This document shows, one piece after another, positions 27,173-36,726 of a stretch of DNA of 64,000 nt. The DNA is from Bacteroidales bacterium. Its GTDB lineage: Bacteria; Bacteroidota; Bacteroidia; Bacteroidales; P3. Made by a program: the position numbers and the translations under genes. Under the pieces are notes generated by a model that saw only the letters and a list, made by a program, of their open reading frames with translations, made no database searches and had not been told where the DNA came from. The stretch is from contig JAILAT010000013.1 in the NCBI GenBank assembly GCA_024681475.1, forward strand, positions 1-64,000, given 5' to 3'. Position 1 is the first letter of the stretch, and each line of letters opens with the position of its first letter.

Positions 27173-28690
27173 TTACCATCCCGCTTGGATGATAATGAAT
27201 CCCATCAGGTTGCCCAATGCGGCCATGATGGCTGTCAGCAGCAGTATGGTAAAAGGGCGCACCTTGCGCTCGTCGGTGATAGAACGACGCTTGATGATGC
27301 AGAACGGCACGGTAATGATGCAAAGAAAAAGGATGATGATGTACACCACCTCAGGAGCCACTTTGGGCTGCATGGCTTGCATGAAGAGGTAGCCCGTGGC
27401 GCAGAAGAGGAATGGCATCACGATGCCCAACGCCAAAAGTACCAGACGAAATCCTGACGGATGGCGTTGCCTGCTGTTTCTCGACCGCGAAGCAAACTGG
27501 ATAGCGACGTAGGCGGCAGCAGCAGCTATGAGGAGCGGCACGGAACGAATGACTACACCCACGACAGCGCAAACAATAACAAGCAGCAGTGTTACAATCA
27601 AAGCGATACCCTCTTTTTCAGTGACAAAGAAATAAACTGGAGGCTGTTGTGGCTGCGAAGAGGGCTCTGCTGGTGCTTTGGGCTTGGGTTTCTCTTCCGG
27701 CCGGGACTCTGTTTTCGGATTGGCCTCAAACTGAGGCTCCTGTTTTTGTTTAGGCACAGGACTTGATTCTGGTTTAGGAGCCGTCTCCACGGTGCCAACA
27801 AAAGTTATCTTTTTCAAGAGCTGCTGGGGCGTTTCCTGGTGTATTCCTAAGGAGCGCCGCCGGAGGCGTTCTTCATCTTTTTTGCTTTTCTGCGTGTAGC
27901 TGACGGGCTCAAACAGGCCTCTTTTATCTCGCCTATCATTTTTGTGGACCTCGGTACCCTGCCGCCAGTTGAGATTGTTGAGGACAAACATGGCATACTG
28001 TTTCAGCTCTGAGACATAACCACTTATATGCGCGTCAAGCTCTTTCTGAGGAATGCCGTAAGCCTGCAGTTCTCTCCACAAAGTGGCCTGGTCGAACAGT
28101 CCGGCATTGTGCAGGATGTGCAGTTCGTTGGCCTCGTCGTAGAACATCTGCCTGACAGTCTGCAGACGCCCGTACCACGACGTCGTCGACAACTGACCCT
28201 GTTGCATAAATTCCAACACCCCATTCAGTGCCTTCATAAAGCTATCGCCTGTATATGGAAACACTGGAGGTTCTGTGTAAATTTTCGACATCACTTTCTG
28301 CAGCTTCGGGCCAGAGGCAGCATCCTGATAACGATAATACTCCAGCTGAGGGTATTCATCTCCGCCGGTGGGGTATTCAAACGTGCCGAAAACCGTATCA
28401 TACGTATCATCGTCCGACGAATCGTCGACAACATAATAATGGTTCAGTATCAATGCCTCACAATTAAGCATTTGCGTATCGTAGTGGATACTCAAATCCT
28501 CCCCGGGAAACACGAAAAACAATTTTCCATTATTGGGGTCCTGCTGCCTGTCTTTTTGGAACGAATCGAAAAGGTCGTTGCTGGGAATACTATCTCCCTT
28601 ATACTTATATTTAAAAAAGCAGGTCACCATCCAATACAGTGGCCAGTCGACATCGGTGGTCTTGATGGGGAAAAGGGTGTACTCTTTCAT
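27173..28690 (-). CDS. Unknown membrane protein with Pro/Glu/Lys linker
   Basis: 505 residues. A soluble N-terminal part (1 to about 280) with aromatic-rich stretches leads to a charged segment (KKDEERLRRRS) and a low-complexity linker of Pro, Glu, Lys and Gln (about 295-345). The C-terminus has about five membrane helices (350-505) with an Arg/Ser-rich loop. No signal peptide. I do not recognise a family. It begins 3 bp after the stop of the upstream unknown gene at 28694-29494, so the two form a unit, perhaps a soluble partner plus a membrane anchor. Confidence 0.7.
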   Translation of the reverse strand: MKEYTLFPIKTTDVDWPLYWMVTCFFKYKYKGDSIPSNDLFDSFQKDRQQDPNNGKLFFVFPGEDLSIHYDTQMLNCEALILNHYYVVDDSSDDDTYDTVFGTFEYPTGGDEYPQLEYYRYQDAASGPKLQKVMSKIYTEPPVFPYTGDSFMKALNGVLEFMQQGQLSTTSWYGRLQTVRQMFYDEANELHILHNAGLFDQATLWRELQAYGIPQKELDAHISGYVSELKQYAMFVLNNLNWRQGTEVHKNDRRDKRGLFEPVSYTQKSKKDEERLRRRSLGIHQETPQQLLKKITFVGTVETAPKPESSPVPKQKQEPQFEANPKTESRPEEKPKPKAPAEPSSQPQQPPVYFFVTEKEGIALIVTLLLVIVCAVVGVVIRSVPLLIAAAAAYVAIQFASRSRNSRQRHPSGFRLVLLALGIVMPFLFCATGYLFMQAMQPKVAPEVVYIIILFLCIITVPFCIIKRRSITDERKVRPFTILLLTAIMAALGNLMGFIIIQAGW

Positions 28691-28693
28691 AGT

Positions 28694-29494
28694 TCAGCAA
28701 TTGTTTATGGCATACATCAGTGCTTTGCTTTGTTCGGCCAGATACCTGTTGGTGACCAACTTGAACTCACTGGTCCCTGCCATCGGCAGGTCGAACCAGG
28801 AGCCCATTCCCGAGCCCGTCTTGGCGGTTTGGGCGGCAAGAAGATATTTGAAATAGGGCTTGGGGATGGGGAACACATCATCCTGACCGGAATATTCCAC
28901 ATCATCCTTTTCCAAGATCGCCACTCCCTCCTCGAAACGTCCTTGCCACTCCCAAAGGTTGACATCGCGGGCCAGGTCTGCCATGCCTTGCAGCGCCACC
29001 CTGAACGTTTGGTAGTTTTCTGTAAATTCAGGCTTGCGATAGTCTGCTTGCGTCATCTCCACCTGTAGGATCACTGGCACCTGCACTCCGTCTTTGTCCT
29101 CCTGACTAGGCACATAGCCGGCCGCTCGGCCGTCAGCATACCAGCAAACCATACAAAAACGCGTGGTATCTTTCTTGATATGCTCTGCATCCTCGCCGTG
29201 CAGAAAAGCGATTTCTTTGATACCCTGATTTTTCTGTTCTTCATACCACGAAATGCACAACGTGTGATAGAGATCGTCAGGCCATTCAAAAGGAACCGAG
29301 CCGTCCAGGTCTTTGCGCACCTTCACTGTCAGCTCCATAATGACATCCAAGGCAGAACGATAGCCCCTCGTCGGGGTATGTAGACGAGGGTCAGTTCCAA
29401 TAATTGTCACGACCGATTCAGGCCGATTGAAAAGAGTTTGCTTCTTCACATCATTCTCCAGCGCGTACCACGGTGTCAAAACATCAGGTTCCAT
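28694..29494 (-). CDS. Unknown cytoplasmic protein
   Basis: 266 residues from ATG 29494 (MEPDVLTPWYALENDV). The longer frame adds 17 codons of hydrophobic residues that overlap the likely leader. No signal peptide, no membrane helix and no nucleotide-binding motif are seen; the chain is acidic with many Trp and Tyr. It is the first gene of a two-gene unit with the membrane protein at 27173-28690. The pairing and the lack of homologous features suggest lineage-specific genes. The function is unknown. Confidence 0.65.
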   Translation of the reverse strand: MEPDVLTPWYALENDVKKQTLFNRPESVVTIIGTDPRLHTPTRGYRSALDVIMELTVKVRKDLDGSVPFEWPDDLYHTLCISWYEEQKNQGIKEIAFLHGEDAEHIKKDTTRFCMVCWYADGRAAGYVPSQEDKDGVQVPVILQVEMTQADYRKPEFTENYQTFRVALQGMADLARDVNLWEWQGRFEEGVAILEKDDVEYSGQDDVFPIPKPYFKYLLAAQTAKTGSGMGSWFDLPMAGTSEFKLVTNRYLAEQSKALMYAINNC

Positions 29495-29584
29495 ATTATA
29501 TAGATTATTAACGTCAAAAAAGGAGTGCAATGAGAAGAGTGGCAAACGGCAGAAAAAGCAAATAGTGCTATTTCAGATGAATTG

Positions 29585-30655
29585 TCATCCTACGGAGGCT
29601 TTCAGCTTCTCGGCGTTCTCGGCCAGCTGGAGGGCATCGATGCAATCTTCGATGTCGCCATCCATAAAGGCTGGGAGGTTGTGCATCGACCAACCGATGC
29701 GGTGGTCTGTCACGCGGCTCTGAGGATAGTTGTAGGTGCGCACCTTCTCGCTACGGTCGCCCGTGGCCACCATAGTCTTGCGCTTGCTGCTCATCTCCTC
29801 CATATATTTGTTGTACTCAAGCTCATAGAGACGGGTGCGCAGCACCACCATAGCCTTCTCGAGGTTCTTGATCTGCGACTTCTGGTCCTGACACGAAACG
29901 ACGATACCCGTAGGGATATGCGTCAGTCGCACAGCGGAGTATGTGGTGTTCACACACTGACCGCCAGGGCCGCTGGCACAGAAAGTGTCCTTGCGCACGT
30001 CGGCCATATTGAGCTCCACGTCGAACTCCTCGGCCTCAGGAAGCACCACGACGCCAGCAGCGGAGGTATGGATGCGGCCTTGCGTCTCGGTGGCCGGCAC
30101 ACGCTGCACACGGTGCACGCCGCTCTCGTATTTCAGGGTGCGGTAAACCATCTCACCACTCACATTAAACGTGATATCCTTGTATCCGCCTGCTGTACCT
30201 TCATTAAAATCAATCACTTCCACTTTCCAGTGTTTCTTCTCGCAGAAGCGTGTATACATACGGAACAGGTCGCCGGCAAAGATGCAGGCCTCGTCGCCAC
30301 CCGTGCCGCCACGGATTTCAACCACAGCATTCTTGGAGTCTGTCGGGTCGGCAGGTATCAGCATGATGCGTATTTCCTCCTCCATCTTCTCCTTGCGGCT
30401 CTGGCTCTCAGACAATTCCTCCTTGGCCATCTCGCGCAGCTCTTCGTCTTTCTCGCTGGCCAACAGCTCTTTGCACTCGGCAATGGAGTCCAGCAAAGCC
30501 TTGTAGTCGTGGTAGGCTTTCACCACGGGCTGCAAATCCTTGTAGTCCTTGCTGATTTTCACATAGCGCTTCATGTCCGAGGTAATCTCGGGGTCGTTCA
30601 TCTGCGCTTCGATCTCTTGGTAGCGGGCATAGATAGCCTCTAATTTATCCAACAT
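29585..30655 (-). CDS. prfA: Peptide chain release factor 1
   Basis: 356 residues, normal size. The codon-recognition tripeptide PAT lies in HRVQRVPATETQGRIHTSA (about 180-198), reading UAA and UAG, and the GGQ loop SGPGGQCVNT is at about 225-234, where the Gln is methylated by PrmC. It releases the finished peptide on the ribosome. The gene is downstream of lpxA on the same strand (42 bp). Confidence 0.97.
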   Translation of the reverse strand: MLDKLEAIYARYQEIEAQMNDPEITSDMKRYVKISKDYKDLQPVVKAYHDYKALLDSIAECKELLASEKDEELREMAKEELSESQSRKEKMEEEIRIMLIPADPTDSKNAVVEIRGGTGGDEACIFAGDLFRMYTRFCEKKHWKVEVIDFNEGTAGGYKDITFNVSGEMVYRTLKYESGVHRVQRVPATETQGRIHTSAAGVVVLPEAEEFDVELNMADVRKDTFCASGPGGQCVNTTYSAVRLTHIPTGIVVSCQDQKSQIKNLEKAMVVLRTRLYELEYNKYMEEMSSKRKTMVATGDRSEKVRTYNYPQSRVTDHRIGWSMHNLPAFMDGDIEDCIDALQLAENAEKLKASVG

Positions 30656-30697
30656 AGTATTAATCCTTTACAATTCATTATGCTCGAGCACATGCCA

Positions 30698-31489
30698 TCA
30701 TTCGGCAGCAGCGCCCTTGGTGTAGCCACGCATGATGCCTGTTGTCGAGGCTCCGATGAAACTCAGAACCACCTTGCCTTCGTCGGTGTTGCCATATTTC
30801 TCTTTCACAATCTCGACAGCCTGTGAGACAGTGTGGTCGCCTTGGTAGATAATGCGGTAAATATCAATGATATTGTTGATTACCTCCTGCGAGAAACCAC
30901 GACGTTTCAGCCCCAGGGTGTTGACGCCGGTGTAGGAGATGGGATAGCGTGCCGCACGCACAAAGGGAGGAACGTCCTTGTTGATGAGCGAGCCTCCTTG
31001 CGTGATGACGTGGGAGCCGATGTGGCAGAACTGCGAGATAGCCGTTTTGCCGCCCAGGATGGCCCAGTCGCCAACGGTGATGTGTCCGGCCAGAGTAGCA
31101 TTGTTGGCCATCACACAATAGTTGCCCACCACACAATCGTGGGCGATGTGGACGTAGGCCATGATCAGGTTGTCGTGCCCCACTACGGTCTTGCCCGAGG
31201 CTGCCGTACCACGATTGATGGTGCAGCACTCGCGGATGACATTGTTGTCGCCTATCTCCACGGTGGTATATTCGCCATTGAATTTCAAATCTTGAGGGAT
31301 GGCAGCAATGACGGTGCCAGGGAATATTTTGCAGTTGTTGCCGATACGGGCACCAGGAAAGATGGTCACATTGGGTCCAATCCAGCAGTTGTCGCCAATC
31401 ACCACGTCGTCATAGATGGTGGTAAAGTTACATATCGTCACATTCTTACCGATGTGAGCATCGGGATGCAGGTCGTATAATGCAGTCAT
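30698..31489 (-). CDS. lpxA: UDP-N-acetylglucosamine acyltransferase LpxA
   Basis: 263 residues forming a left-handed beta-helix of hexapeptide repeats (INxTIG-like steps from about 5 to 180) and a C-terminal helical part (NTLGLKRRGFS and on). The catalytic His is in YVHIAHDC near residue 120. It adds a hydroxyacyl chain to UDP-GlcNAc from ACP, the first step of lipid A synthesis. It is 34 bp downstream of lpxC, the next enzyme of the pathway. Confidence 0.96.
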   Translation of the reverse strand: MTALYDLHPDAHIGKNVTICNFTTIYDDVVIGDNCWIGPNVTIFPGARIGNNCKIFPGTVIAAIPQDLKFNGEYTTVEIGDNNVIRECCTINRGTAASGKTVVGHDNLIMAYVHIAHDCVVGNYCVMANNATLAGHITVGDWAILGGKTAISQFCHIGSHVITQGGSLINKDVPPFVRAARYPISYTGVNTLGLKRRGFSQEVINNIIDIYRIIYQGDHTVSQAVEIVKEKYGNTDEGKVVLSFIGASTTGIMRGYTKGAAAE

Positions 31490-31523
31490 TTTGTTTTGTA
31501 ATATAGATATATATAGTTTATTG

Positions 31524-32480
31524 TTAATCGGTCAATTTCACACGTTTCTCCAACAGTTCGGGAGCTTCTTGTATCAGCAGTCTTCGGATATCCAAGGCCA
31601 AGGCTGCGTTGGCGCGATGGCCGGGGCAACGCAGTGTGAAGCGGGCGTGCACAGGGACACCCACAAGGGCAATGTCGCCCACAAAGTCCAACAGTTTGTG
31701 ACGTGCCGGCTCGTTGGGGAAGTATGGCTCCACGGTGTTGAGCACGCCGTTGTGGCTCTCGATGCTGGCAGCGTCGCGGTTGTACACGCGAGCCAGATGC
31801 TGGCGCGACTCCTCGCTCAGGGGCTTGTCGACGAACACCAGCGCGTTGTCGAGGGCACCGCCCTTGATGAGGTTGGCAGCAAGCAACATCTCCACTTCAT
31901 GCAGGAAGACAAAGGTGCGGCAGGGAGCGAAATCGCTGACATACTGGTCGTAGCCGACCATTTTGGCCGACTGCGAACCGATGAGTGCGCTTTCGAAAAC
32001 GATGGTGGAGTCCACCTCAAAATGATCGGCGGGCTCGGCGACGAGTTCGATACCGGCATCGCTGTCGGTCCAACGGACTGTCTGATTGAGATTGAAATAG
32101 CAACGTTCTTCCTCCTGCTCCACGATGCCGGCCTGACACAGTTTCTCCACCCAGATGCGGGCGCTGCCGTCGAGGATAGGCACCTCAGGGCCATTGAGCT
32201 CCACCAACACATTGTCGACACGCAGACCGTGCAGAGCCGACATCAGATGCTCGATGGTGGAGATGCTGGCCTCGTCGCGGCACAGCGTGGTGCCATGGTT
32301 GGTGCCAGCCACATAGTCGGCCACGGCAGGCACAAAGACGTGCTGCTGCAGGTCGGTGCGGCAAAAGGTCACGCCGCTGTTGGCGGGGGCAGGCATCACC
32401 TTGACAGTGATGAAGCCTCCCGTGTGAAGCCCTGGGCCTTCAACTGTAAATGGTTGCTTTATAGTGGTTTGTAATTCCAT
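31524..32480 (-). CDS. lpxC: UDP-3-O-acyl-N-acetylglucosamine deacetylase LpxC, without FabZ domain
   Basis: 318 residues from ATG 32480 (a GTG two codons upstream is possible). Zinc ligands are visible: His in STIEHLMSALHG (about 75-86) and His/Asp in RHKLLDFVGDIALVG (about 260-275). The late GHRANAALA carries the catalytic-region His. It removes acetate from the LpxA product, the committed step of lipid A. In many Bacteroidota LpxC is fused at its C-terminus to FabZ (about 460 residues in total). Here the protein stops right after the LpxC domain and lpxA follows after 34 bp, so the fused dehydratase is missing. Confidence 0.95.
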   Translation of the reverse strand: MELQTTIKQPFTVEGPGLHTGGFITVKVMPAPANSGVTFCRTDLQQHVFVPAVADYVAGTNHGTTLCRDEASISTIEHLMSALHGLRVDNVLVELNGPEVPILDGSARIWVEKLCQAGIVEQEEERCYFNLNQTVRWTDSDAGIELVAEPADHFEVDSTIVFESALIGSQSAKMVGYDQYVSDFAPCRTFVFLHEVEMLLAANLIKGGALDNALVFVDKPLSEESRQHLARVYNRDAASIESHNGVLNTVEPYFPNEPARHKLLDFVGDIALVGVPVHARFTLRCPGHRANAALALDIRRLLIQEAPELLEKRVKLTD

Positions 32481-32497
32481 TTTCACTTATTAATTGT

Positions 32498-34918
32498 TCA
32501 ATAGTTTATAGATTGCAATCGGTAATTCTGCATCTGGTACAATTTGGCGCACTGGTTCTCATAGCCTCCTGTGGGCGAGCACTGTTTCAGCTGCAACGGG
32601 AACAGGAGGTTCGTGGGCATGGCAAAAGCTTCAGGATGGCGCCAGAATTCGGCACCATTCTCCGACAGCGCCGAAACAAAATAGTACATGATGTCGTGGG
32701 CAACACCGGCATAGAGCCCATTGGGTTCAGTCTTGAACTTACTCTTGTAGGTGTCAATGAACTGCTTATGGCGTGGGTTGTAGTAATCCAGATAGCAGGT
32801 GGTCAACGGAGTGTAGTTAAGGTGCTGCAGTTGCTCGAAGTCCAAAGTTTGGTAGTCTACCAGCCAGTTGCTGGTAGTCATCAGTACCGGCACATTGGTG
32901 TTGAGTGTCGACAGCCTGTTGAGTATCGTGGTAGCAAAGACGGTGTTACGGTTGTTGTCCTGATTATAGATGCTGATGATCACGTTATCATCTGTCGACT
33001 TCAGCGTCGGCACCAACTTGGAGTTGACCGACCAGTCGAAGAGCGTGTATTTGATGTCCTTGCGGTTAGCCAGCTGGCGCTGGAACTCATCGAAATACTC
33101 TTTTTCATTGCTGGAGACACTCTTGTTGTTGGAATGTAGCAGATAGAGGTTGCCACCCTTGTAGCGTTTGGACATCACATCCAGCATACTCTTCACAACA
33201 CCCTCAGTGGAAGGCATATACTTCACCACGTAGGGGTTGCTCTTCACCACGTCGCTACGCAACGAGAAGGGATTGATGACAAACACCTGATTGGCGCGAG
33301 CCAACTCGGAGAGCTTGTCGAAAGGTTTCTTGACAAGCAACGCAATCACCAAATCGGAGTTGCCGATGTTATAGTCTTCCCAAGTCTTGACGACATCGGC
33401 ATCCTGCTCCGATGAGAGGTCTACCACATTGAGTACCACATTGTAGCCTCTATCCTGAAGCTCGTCGAGAGCGATGAGCAGGCCTTCGTAAAACTGCACG
33501 AACTCAAATATCTTGTATTCCTTCTTGCCGCGCTGTTCGATGTCGAACTTGGAGGTCGATATCTCATTGATTTTGTCTAAATTGAGAGGCATCACCACGG
33601 TGATGTATACCTTGTTCTTGCTATGAAGCTCACGCACTTGGTATCCGAACGACGACGGAGTGGTAAAATTATAGTATGCTGCCTGTTGTGTCGGGAAATC
33701 GCCAGGGACTTCATCGAAGGGATAGGGATTCTGCACAGGACGGGTTGGAAAAGGAATCTTGGCGTAAGGGTCGTATTCCATCTCGAGGGGTGCCGTCTGC
33801 GACACCGTTATTACTGTCGGATTCTGTTTTGCAGGCTGCGCACTGGGTTGGGGCTCAGCCACAGAGGCTTGGGGTTGCTGTACAGCAGGCTTGCTGGGCG
33901 CCGGAGTCGTCACATTGGTGATGAGCGTAGCACCTGGCGTTATGGTTGACTCCTCGGCAGGTTGTATCTTTTCTTCTGTTTTGGGCATTTCAGCTTTTGC
34001 AGGCTCCACAGCGGGCTTCACCGGTTCAGCTGATTCTGCAGGTTTGGCTGGAGCAAAAACAGGCTTGGCGGTTTCCGGTTTCTTGGGTTCTGCCACGGGT
34101 TTCGCTGGCTCGGCTGCCGGTTTTGCTGTTTCTGCAGGCTTGGCAGGTGCTGCTACAGCCTTGGCGGGCTCTGGTTTCTTAGGTTCCGTCACAAGTTTGG
34201 CAGGCTCGGCTGCCGGTTTTGCTGTTTCCGCAGGCTTGCTGGGCTCTGCAGCGGGCTTGGCGGGCTCTGGTTTCTTAGGTTCCGTCACAGGTTTGGCAGG
34301 CTCGGCTGCCGGTTTTGCTGTTTCTGCAGGCTTGGCAGGTGCTGCTATAGTCTTGGCGGGCTCTGATTTCTTGGGCTCTGCCACGGGTTTCGCAGGCTCT
34401 ATCGGTTTGGCAGGTTCTGCCTTCTCTTCCTGTTTTTCAACGTTTTTGTAGGATGTCTGGCGAGGAGGGATTCGCAGCATCTGACCAGCCTTAAGCTGTT
34501 CATGGCGAAGCTCAGGATTGGCCTCCACGATGGCCTCCACAGTGGTGCCGTATTCGCGTGCCAGCCCGTAAAGGGTCTGACCTGCATTGACTTTGATATA
34601 ATGCACGGTGGATGTCGACATCTGGGCTTCAGCGGCGGCCGACACGGCAGCCACACTATACTCGTTGAAGGGCAGCCACACGGTGTCACCCACCTTCAGC
34701 TGGTGGATATCCGACTTGATGACAGCATCGTAATATTTCAGTCCATAGGCACGGGCGATGGAAAAGACCGTCTGTCCCTGCTCCACGATATGGATGTAAT
34801 ATTTCTTGTTGTTCATCACTTGTGTTTTGTCCGAGATACGTACTGCCGAGGTTTGAGTGCCCTGGGCATAGAGCACCTGAACGAAACACATGAGCATTAT
34901 GAATAGCAGCTTTTTCAT
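32498..34918 (-). CDS. LysM protein fused to a type I periplasmic-binding domain
   Basis: 806 residues. A signal peptide ends near VLYAQG. Two LysM domains cover about 39-84 (HIVEQGQTVFSIARAYG) and 105-150 (IKVNAGQTLYGLAREYG). A long Pro-Ala-Lys-Glu tract (about 165-375) contains four near-copies of a 32-residue unit. From about 430 to the end is a type I periplasmic ligand-binding fold (YITVVMPLNLDK, and VIALLVKKPFDK with INPFSLRSD). Proteins of this design are widespread in Bacteroidota, where LysM binds peptidoglycan and the C-terminal domain resembles amino-acid-binding receptors; the ligand is unknown. The gene is 17 bp upstream of lpxC and 44 bp downstream of guaA. Confidence 0.85.
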   Translation of the reverse strand: MKKLLFIMLMCFVQVLYAQGTQTSAVRISDKTQVMNNKKYYIHIVEQGQTVFSIARAYGLKYYDAVIKSDIHQLKVGDTVWLPFNEYSVAAVSAAAEAQMSTSTVHYIKVNAGQTLYGLAREYGTTVEAIVEANPELRHEQLKAGQMLRIPPRQTSYKNVEKQEEKAEPAKPIEPAKPVAEPKKSEPAKTIAAPAKPAETAKPAAEPAKPVTEPKKPEPAKPAAEPSKPAETAKPAAEPAKLVTEPKKPEPAKAVAAPAKPAETAKPAAEPAKPVAEPKKPETAKPVFAPAKPAESAEPVKPAVEPAKAEMPKTEEKIQPAEESTITPGATLITNVTTPAPSKPAVQQPQASVAEPQPSAQPAKQNPTVITVSQTAPLEMEYDPYAKIPFPTRPVQNPYPFDEVPGDFPTQQAAYYNFTTPSSFGYQVRELHSKNKVYITVVMPLNLDKINEISTSKFDIEQRGKKEYKIFEFVQFYEGLLIALDELQDRGYNVVLNVVDLSSEQDADVVKTWEDYNIGNSDLVIALLVKKPFDKLSELARANQVFVINPFSLRSDVVKSNPYVVKYMPSTEGVVKSMLDVMSKRYKGGNLYLLHSNNKSVSSNEKEYFDEFQRQLANRKDIKYTLFDWSVNSKLVPTLKSTDDNVIISIYNQDNNRNTVFATTILNRLSTLNTNVPVLMTTSNWLVDYQTLDFEQLQHLNYTPLTTCYLDYYNPRHKQFIDTYKSKFKTEPNGLYAGVAHDIMYYFVSALSENGAEFWRHPEAFAMPTNLLFPLQLKQCSPTGGYENQCAKLYQMQNYRLQSINY
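34004..34396. repeat. Tandem coding repeat, 96-bp unit, about four copies
   Basis: Within the LysM gene (residues about 175-305) the unit PAKPVAEPKKPEPAK... of 32 residues is repeated about four times, each ending in AETAKPAAE or a close variant. Copies differ by a few substitutions, and the last is slightly longer. It acts as an extended, flexible spacer between the cell-wall-binding and ligand-binding parts; copy number could vary by slippage or recombination. Confidence 0.88.
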
Positions 34919-34962
34919 CTTCTGACGTTCATTGCAAGGTTATGATTACAAAACGATAGGCA

Positions 34963-36489
34963 TCATTCCCACTCGATGGTTGCTGGCGGTTTGGAACTGA
35001 TGTCGTAGACCACACGGTTCACACCCTTCACCCGGTTGATGATATCGTTGGAGACGCGAGCCATAAAATCGTAGGGCAGATGCGACCAGTCGGCCGTCAT
35101 GCCGTCCACCGACTCCACAGCGCGTAGCGCCACAACGCTCTCGTAGGTGCGCTCATCGCCCATCACGCCCACCGACTGCACGGGCAGCAGCATGGCTCCA
35201 GCCTGCCAGACCTTGTCGTAGAGGTCATTGTCGCGCAGGCCACGGATGAAGATGTCGTCCACCTCTTGCAGGATACGAACCTTCTCGGGGGTCACATCGC
35301 TGAGGATACGGATGGCCAGGCCAGGACCTGGGAAAGGATGACGGCCTATAAGCTCCTGTTTGATACCCAGTTGGCGACCCACACGACGCACCTCGTCCTT
35401 GAAGAGGCTGCGCATGGGTTCCACAAGCTTCAGCTTCATATAGTCGGGCAGGCCACCTACATTGTGGTGACTCTTGATGGTCTGCGATGGTCCCTTCACC
35501 GAGCTGCTCTCGATGACATCGGGATAGATGGTGCCTTGTGCCAGCCATTTGGCGTCGGTCACCTCCTTGGAGGCATCGTCGAAGACGTCGATGAAGGTCT
35601 TGCCTATGGCCTTGCGTTTCTTTTCGGGGTCGGTGACGCCAGCCAGCACACTGTAGAAGCGCTCCTTGGCGTCAACACCTTTCACATTGAGGCCCATGTC
35701 TTTATACGACTCCAGCACACTCTCGAACTCGTTTTTGCGGAGCAGACCGTTGTCGACGAAAATGCAGTGCAGATTATGGCCGATAGCCTTGTTGAGCAGC
35801 ACTGCCGCCACGCTGGAATCAACGCCGCCGGAGAGGCCCAAAATCACTTTGTCGTCGCCCACCTGTTCACGTATCTGTCTGACGGTCATATCGATGAACG
35901 ACTCGGGAGTCCAGCTCTGCTGGCAATGACAAATGCCGACGGCAAAGTTCTTGAGCAGCGTCAAACCTTCGGAGGAATGATGTACCTCGGGGTGGAACTG
36001 GATGGCGTAAGTCTCCTCGCCTTCAATCTGATAGCCGGCATACTTCACATTATCTGTGGAGCAGATGCAACGATAGTTGGCGGGCACCGACTCGATGGTG
36101 TCGCCGTGGCTCATCCACACCTGCGAGCCCAGCGTCATCCCTTTCATCAGGGGCGACTGGGTATCAATGTATTGCAGGTTGGCACGGCCATACTCGCGGA
36201 TTTTGGACTGCTGCACCGAGCCGCCGCCCCACTTGGCCAGATACTGGGCGCCATAGCACACGGCCAGCAACGGCAATTTGCCCTTGATGTTGCTCATGTC
36301 GGGGACAGGAGCATCGGGGGCGTTGCACGAGAACGGAGAACCCGAGAAAACGACGCCCTTAACGTCCTTATTCAGCTCGGGAATCTTGTTGAAAGGATGA
36401 ATTTCACAATAAATATTCAGCTCGCGAATCTTACGCGCTATGAGCTGAGTATATTGAGAACCAAAGTCTAAGACAATAATGGTATCCAT
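34963..36489 (-). CDS. guaA: GMP synthase (glutamine-hydrolysing)
   Basis: 508 residues from ATG 36489 ([16 protein letters not shown]); the open frame extends 49 codons upstream into non-coding DNA. The glutaminase domain has its nucleophile Cys in LLAVCYGAQ (about 80) and a His/Glu pair in QFHPEVHHS. The ATP-pyrophosphatase domain has [11 protein letters not shown] (about 228-238), and the dimerisation domain carries [10 protein letters not shown]. The enzyme converts XMP to GMP. A likely promoter is at 36512-36542. Confidence 0.97.
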   Translation of the reverse strand: MDTIIVLDFGSQYTQLIARKIRELNIYCEIHPFNKIPELNKDVKGVVFSGSPFSCNAPDAPVPDMSNIKGKLPLLAVCYGAQYLAKWGGGSVQQSKIREYGRANLQYIDTQSPLMKGMTLGSQVWMSHGDTIESVPANYRCICSTDNVKYAGYQIEGEETYAIQFHPEVHHSSEGLTLLKNFAVGICHCQQSWTPESFIDMTVRQIREQVGDDKVILGLSGGVDSSVAAVLLNKAIGHNLHCIFVDNGLLRKNEFESVLESYKDMGLNVKGVDAKERFYSVLAGVTDPEKKRKAIGKTFIDVFDDASKEVTDAKWLAQGTIYPDVIESSSVKGPSQTIKSHHNVGGLPDYMKLKLVEPMRSLFKDEVRRVGRQLGIKQELIGRHPFPGPGLAIRILSDVTPEKVRILQEVDDIFIRGLRDNDLYDKVWQAGAMLLPVQSVGVMGDERTYESVVALRAVESVDGMTADWSHLPYDFMARVSNDIINRVKGVNRVVYDISSKPPATIEWE

Positions 36490-36511
36490 AAATGAGCAGT
36501 GTTTTAAAATG

Positions 36512-36542
36512 CAAAAATAATAAAAAATATTGTAACCACCAA
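36512..36542 (-). promoter_or_regulatory. Promoter of guaA
   Basis: On the minus strand TATTTTTG (TAnnTTTG, at 36512-36519) is preceded at 19 bp by TTGG (36539-36542), close to the TTTG -33 box. The -7 box lies 22 bp before the guaA ATG. Confidence 0.55.
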
Positions 36543-36688
36543 TTTTATCTTTGAAAATATATAAAAAGAGCAAACAAAGGCCCACAACAGGGCATCGCTG
36601 AACCCTGACAACCCCGAAAAAAAAGATGCCAATCACATACTAAAAAAGCTTCGAAAAGCGTTATCAAGAATTAATTATATAAAAAATA

Positions 36689-36720
36689 TTTGCACCATTG
36701 CAAAAATATATATACTTTTG
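36689..36720 (+). promoter_or_regulatory. Promoter of the bamD operon
   Basis: TTTG at 36689-36692, 20 bp spacer, then TACTTTTG (TAnnTTTG) at 36713-36720, 6 bp before the bamD ATG. Both boxes match the Bacteroides consensus. With so short a distance the mRNA would be almost leaderless. Confidence 0.75.
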
Positions 36721-36726
36721 CACACC

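Noticed and set aside
34004-34396. Repeats that could be taken for a CRISPR array
   Set aside because: The repeats are tandem, 96 bp long, without unique spacers, and code for the Pro-Ala-Lys tract in frame.
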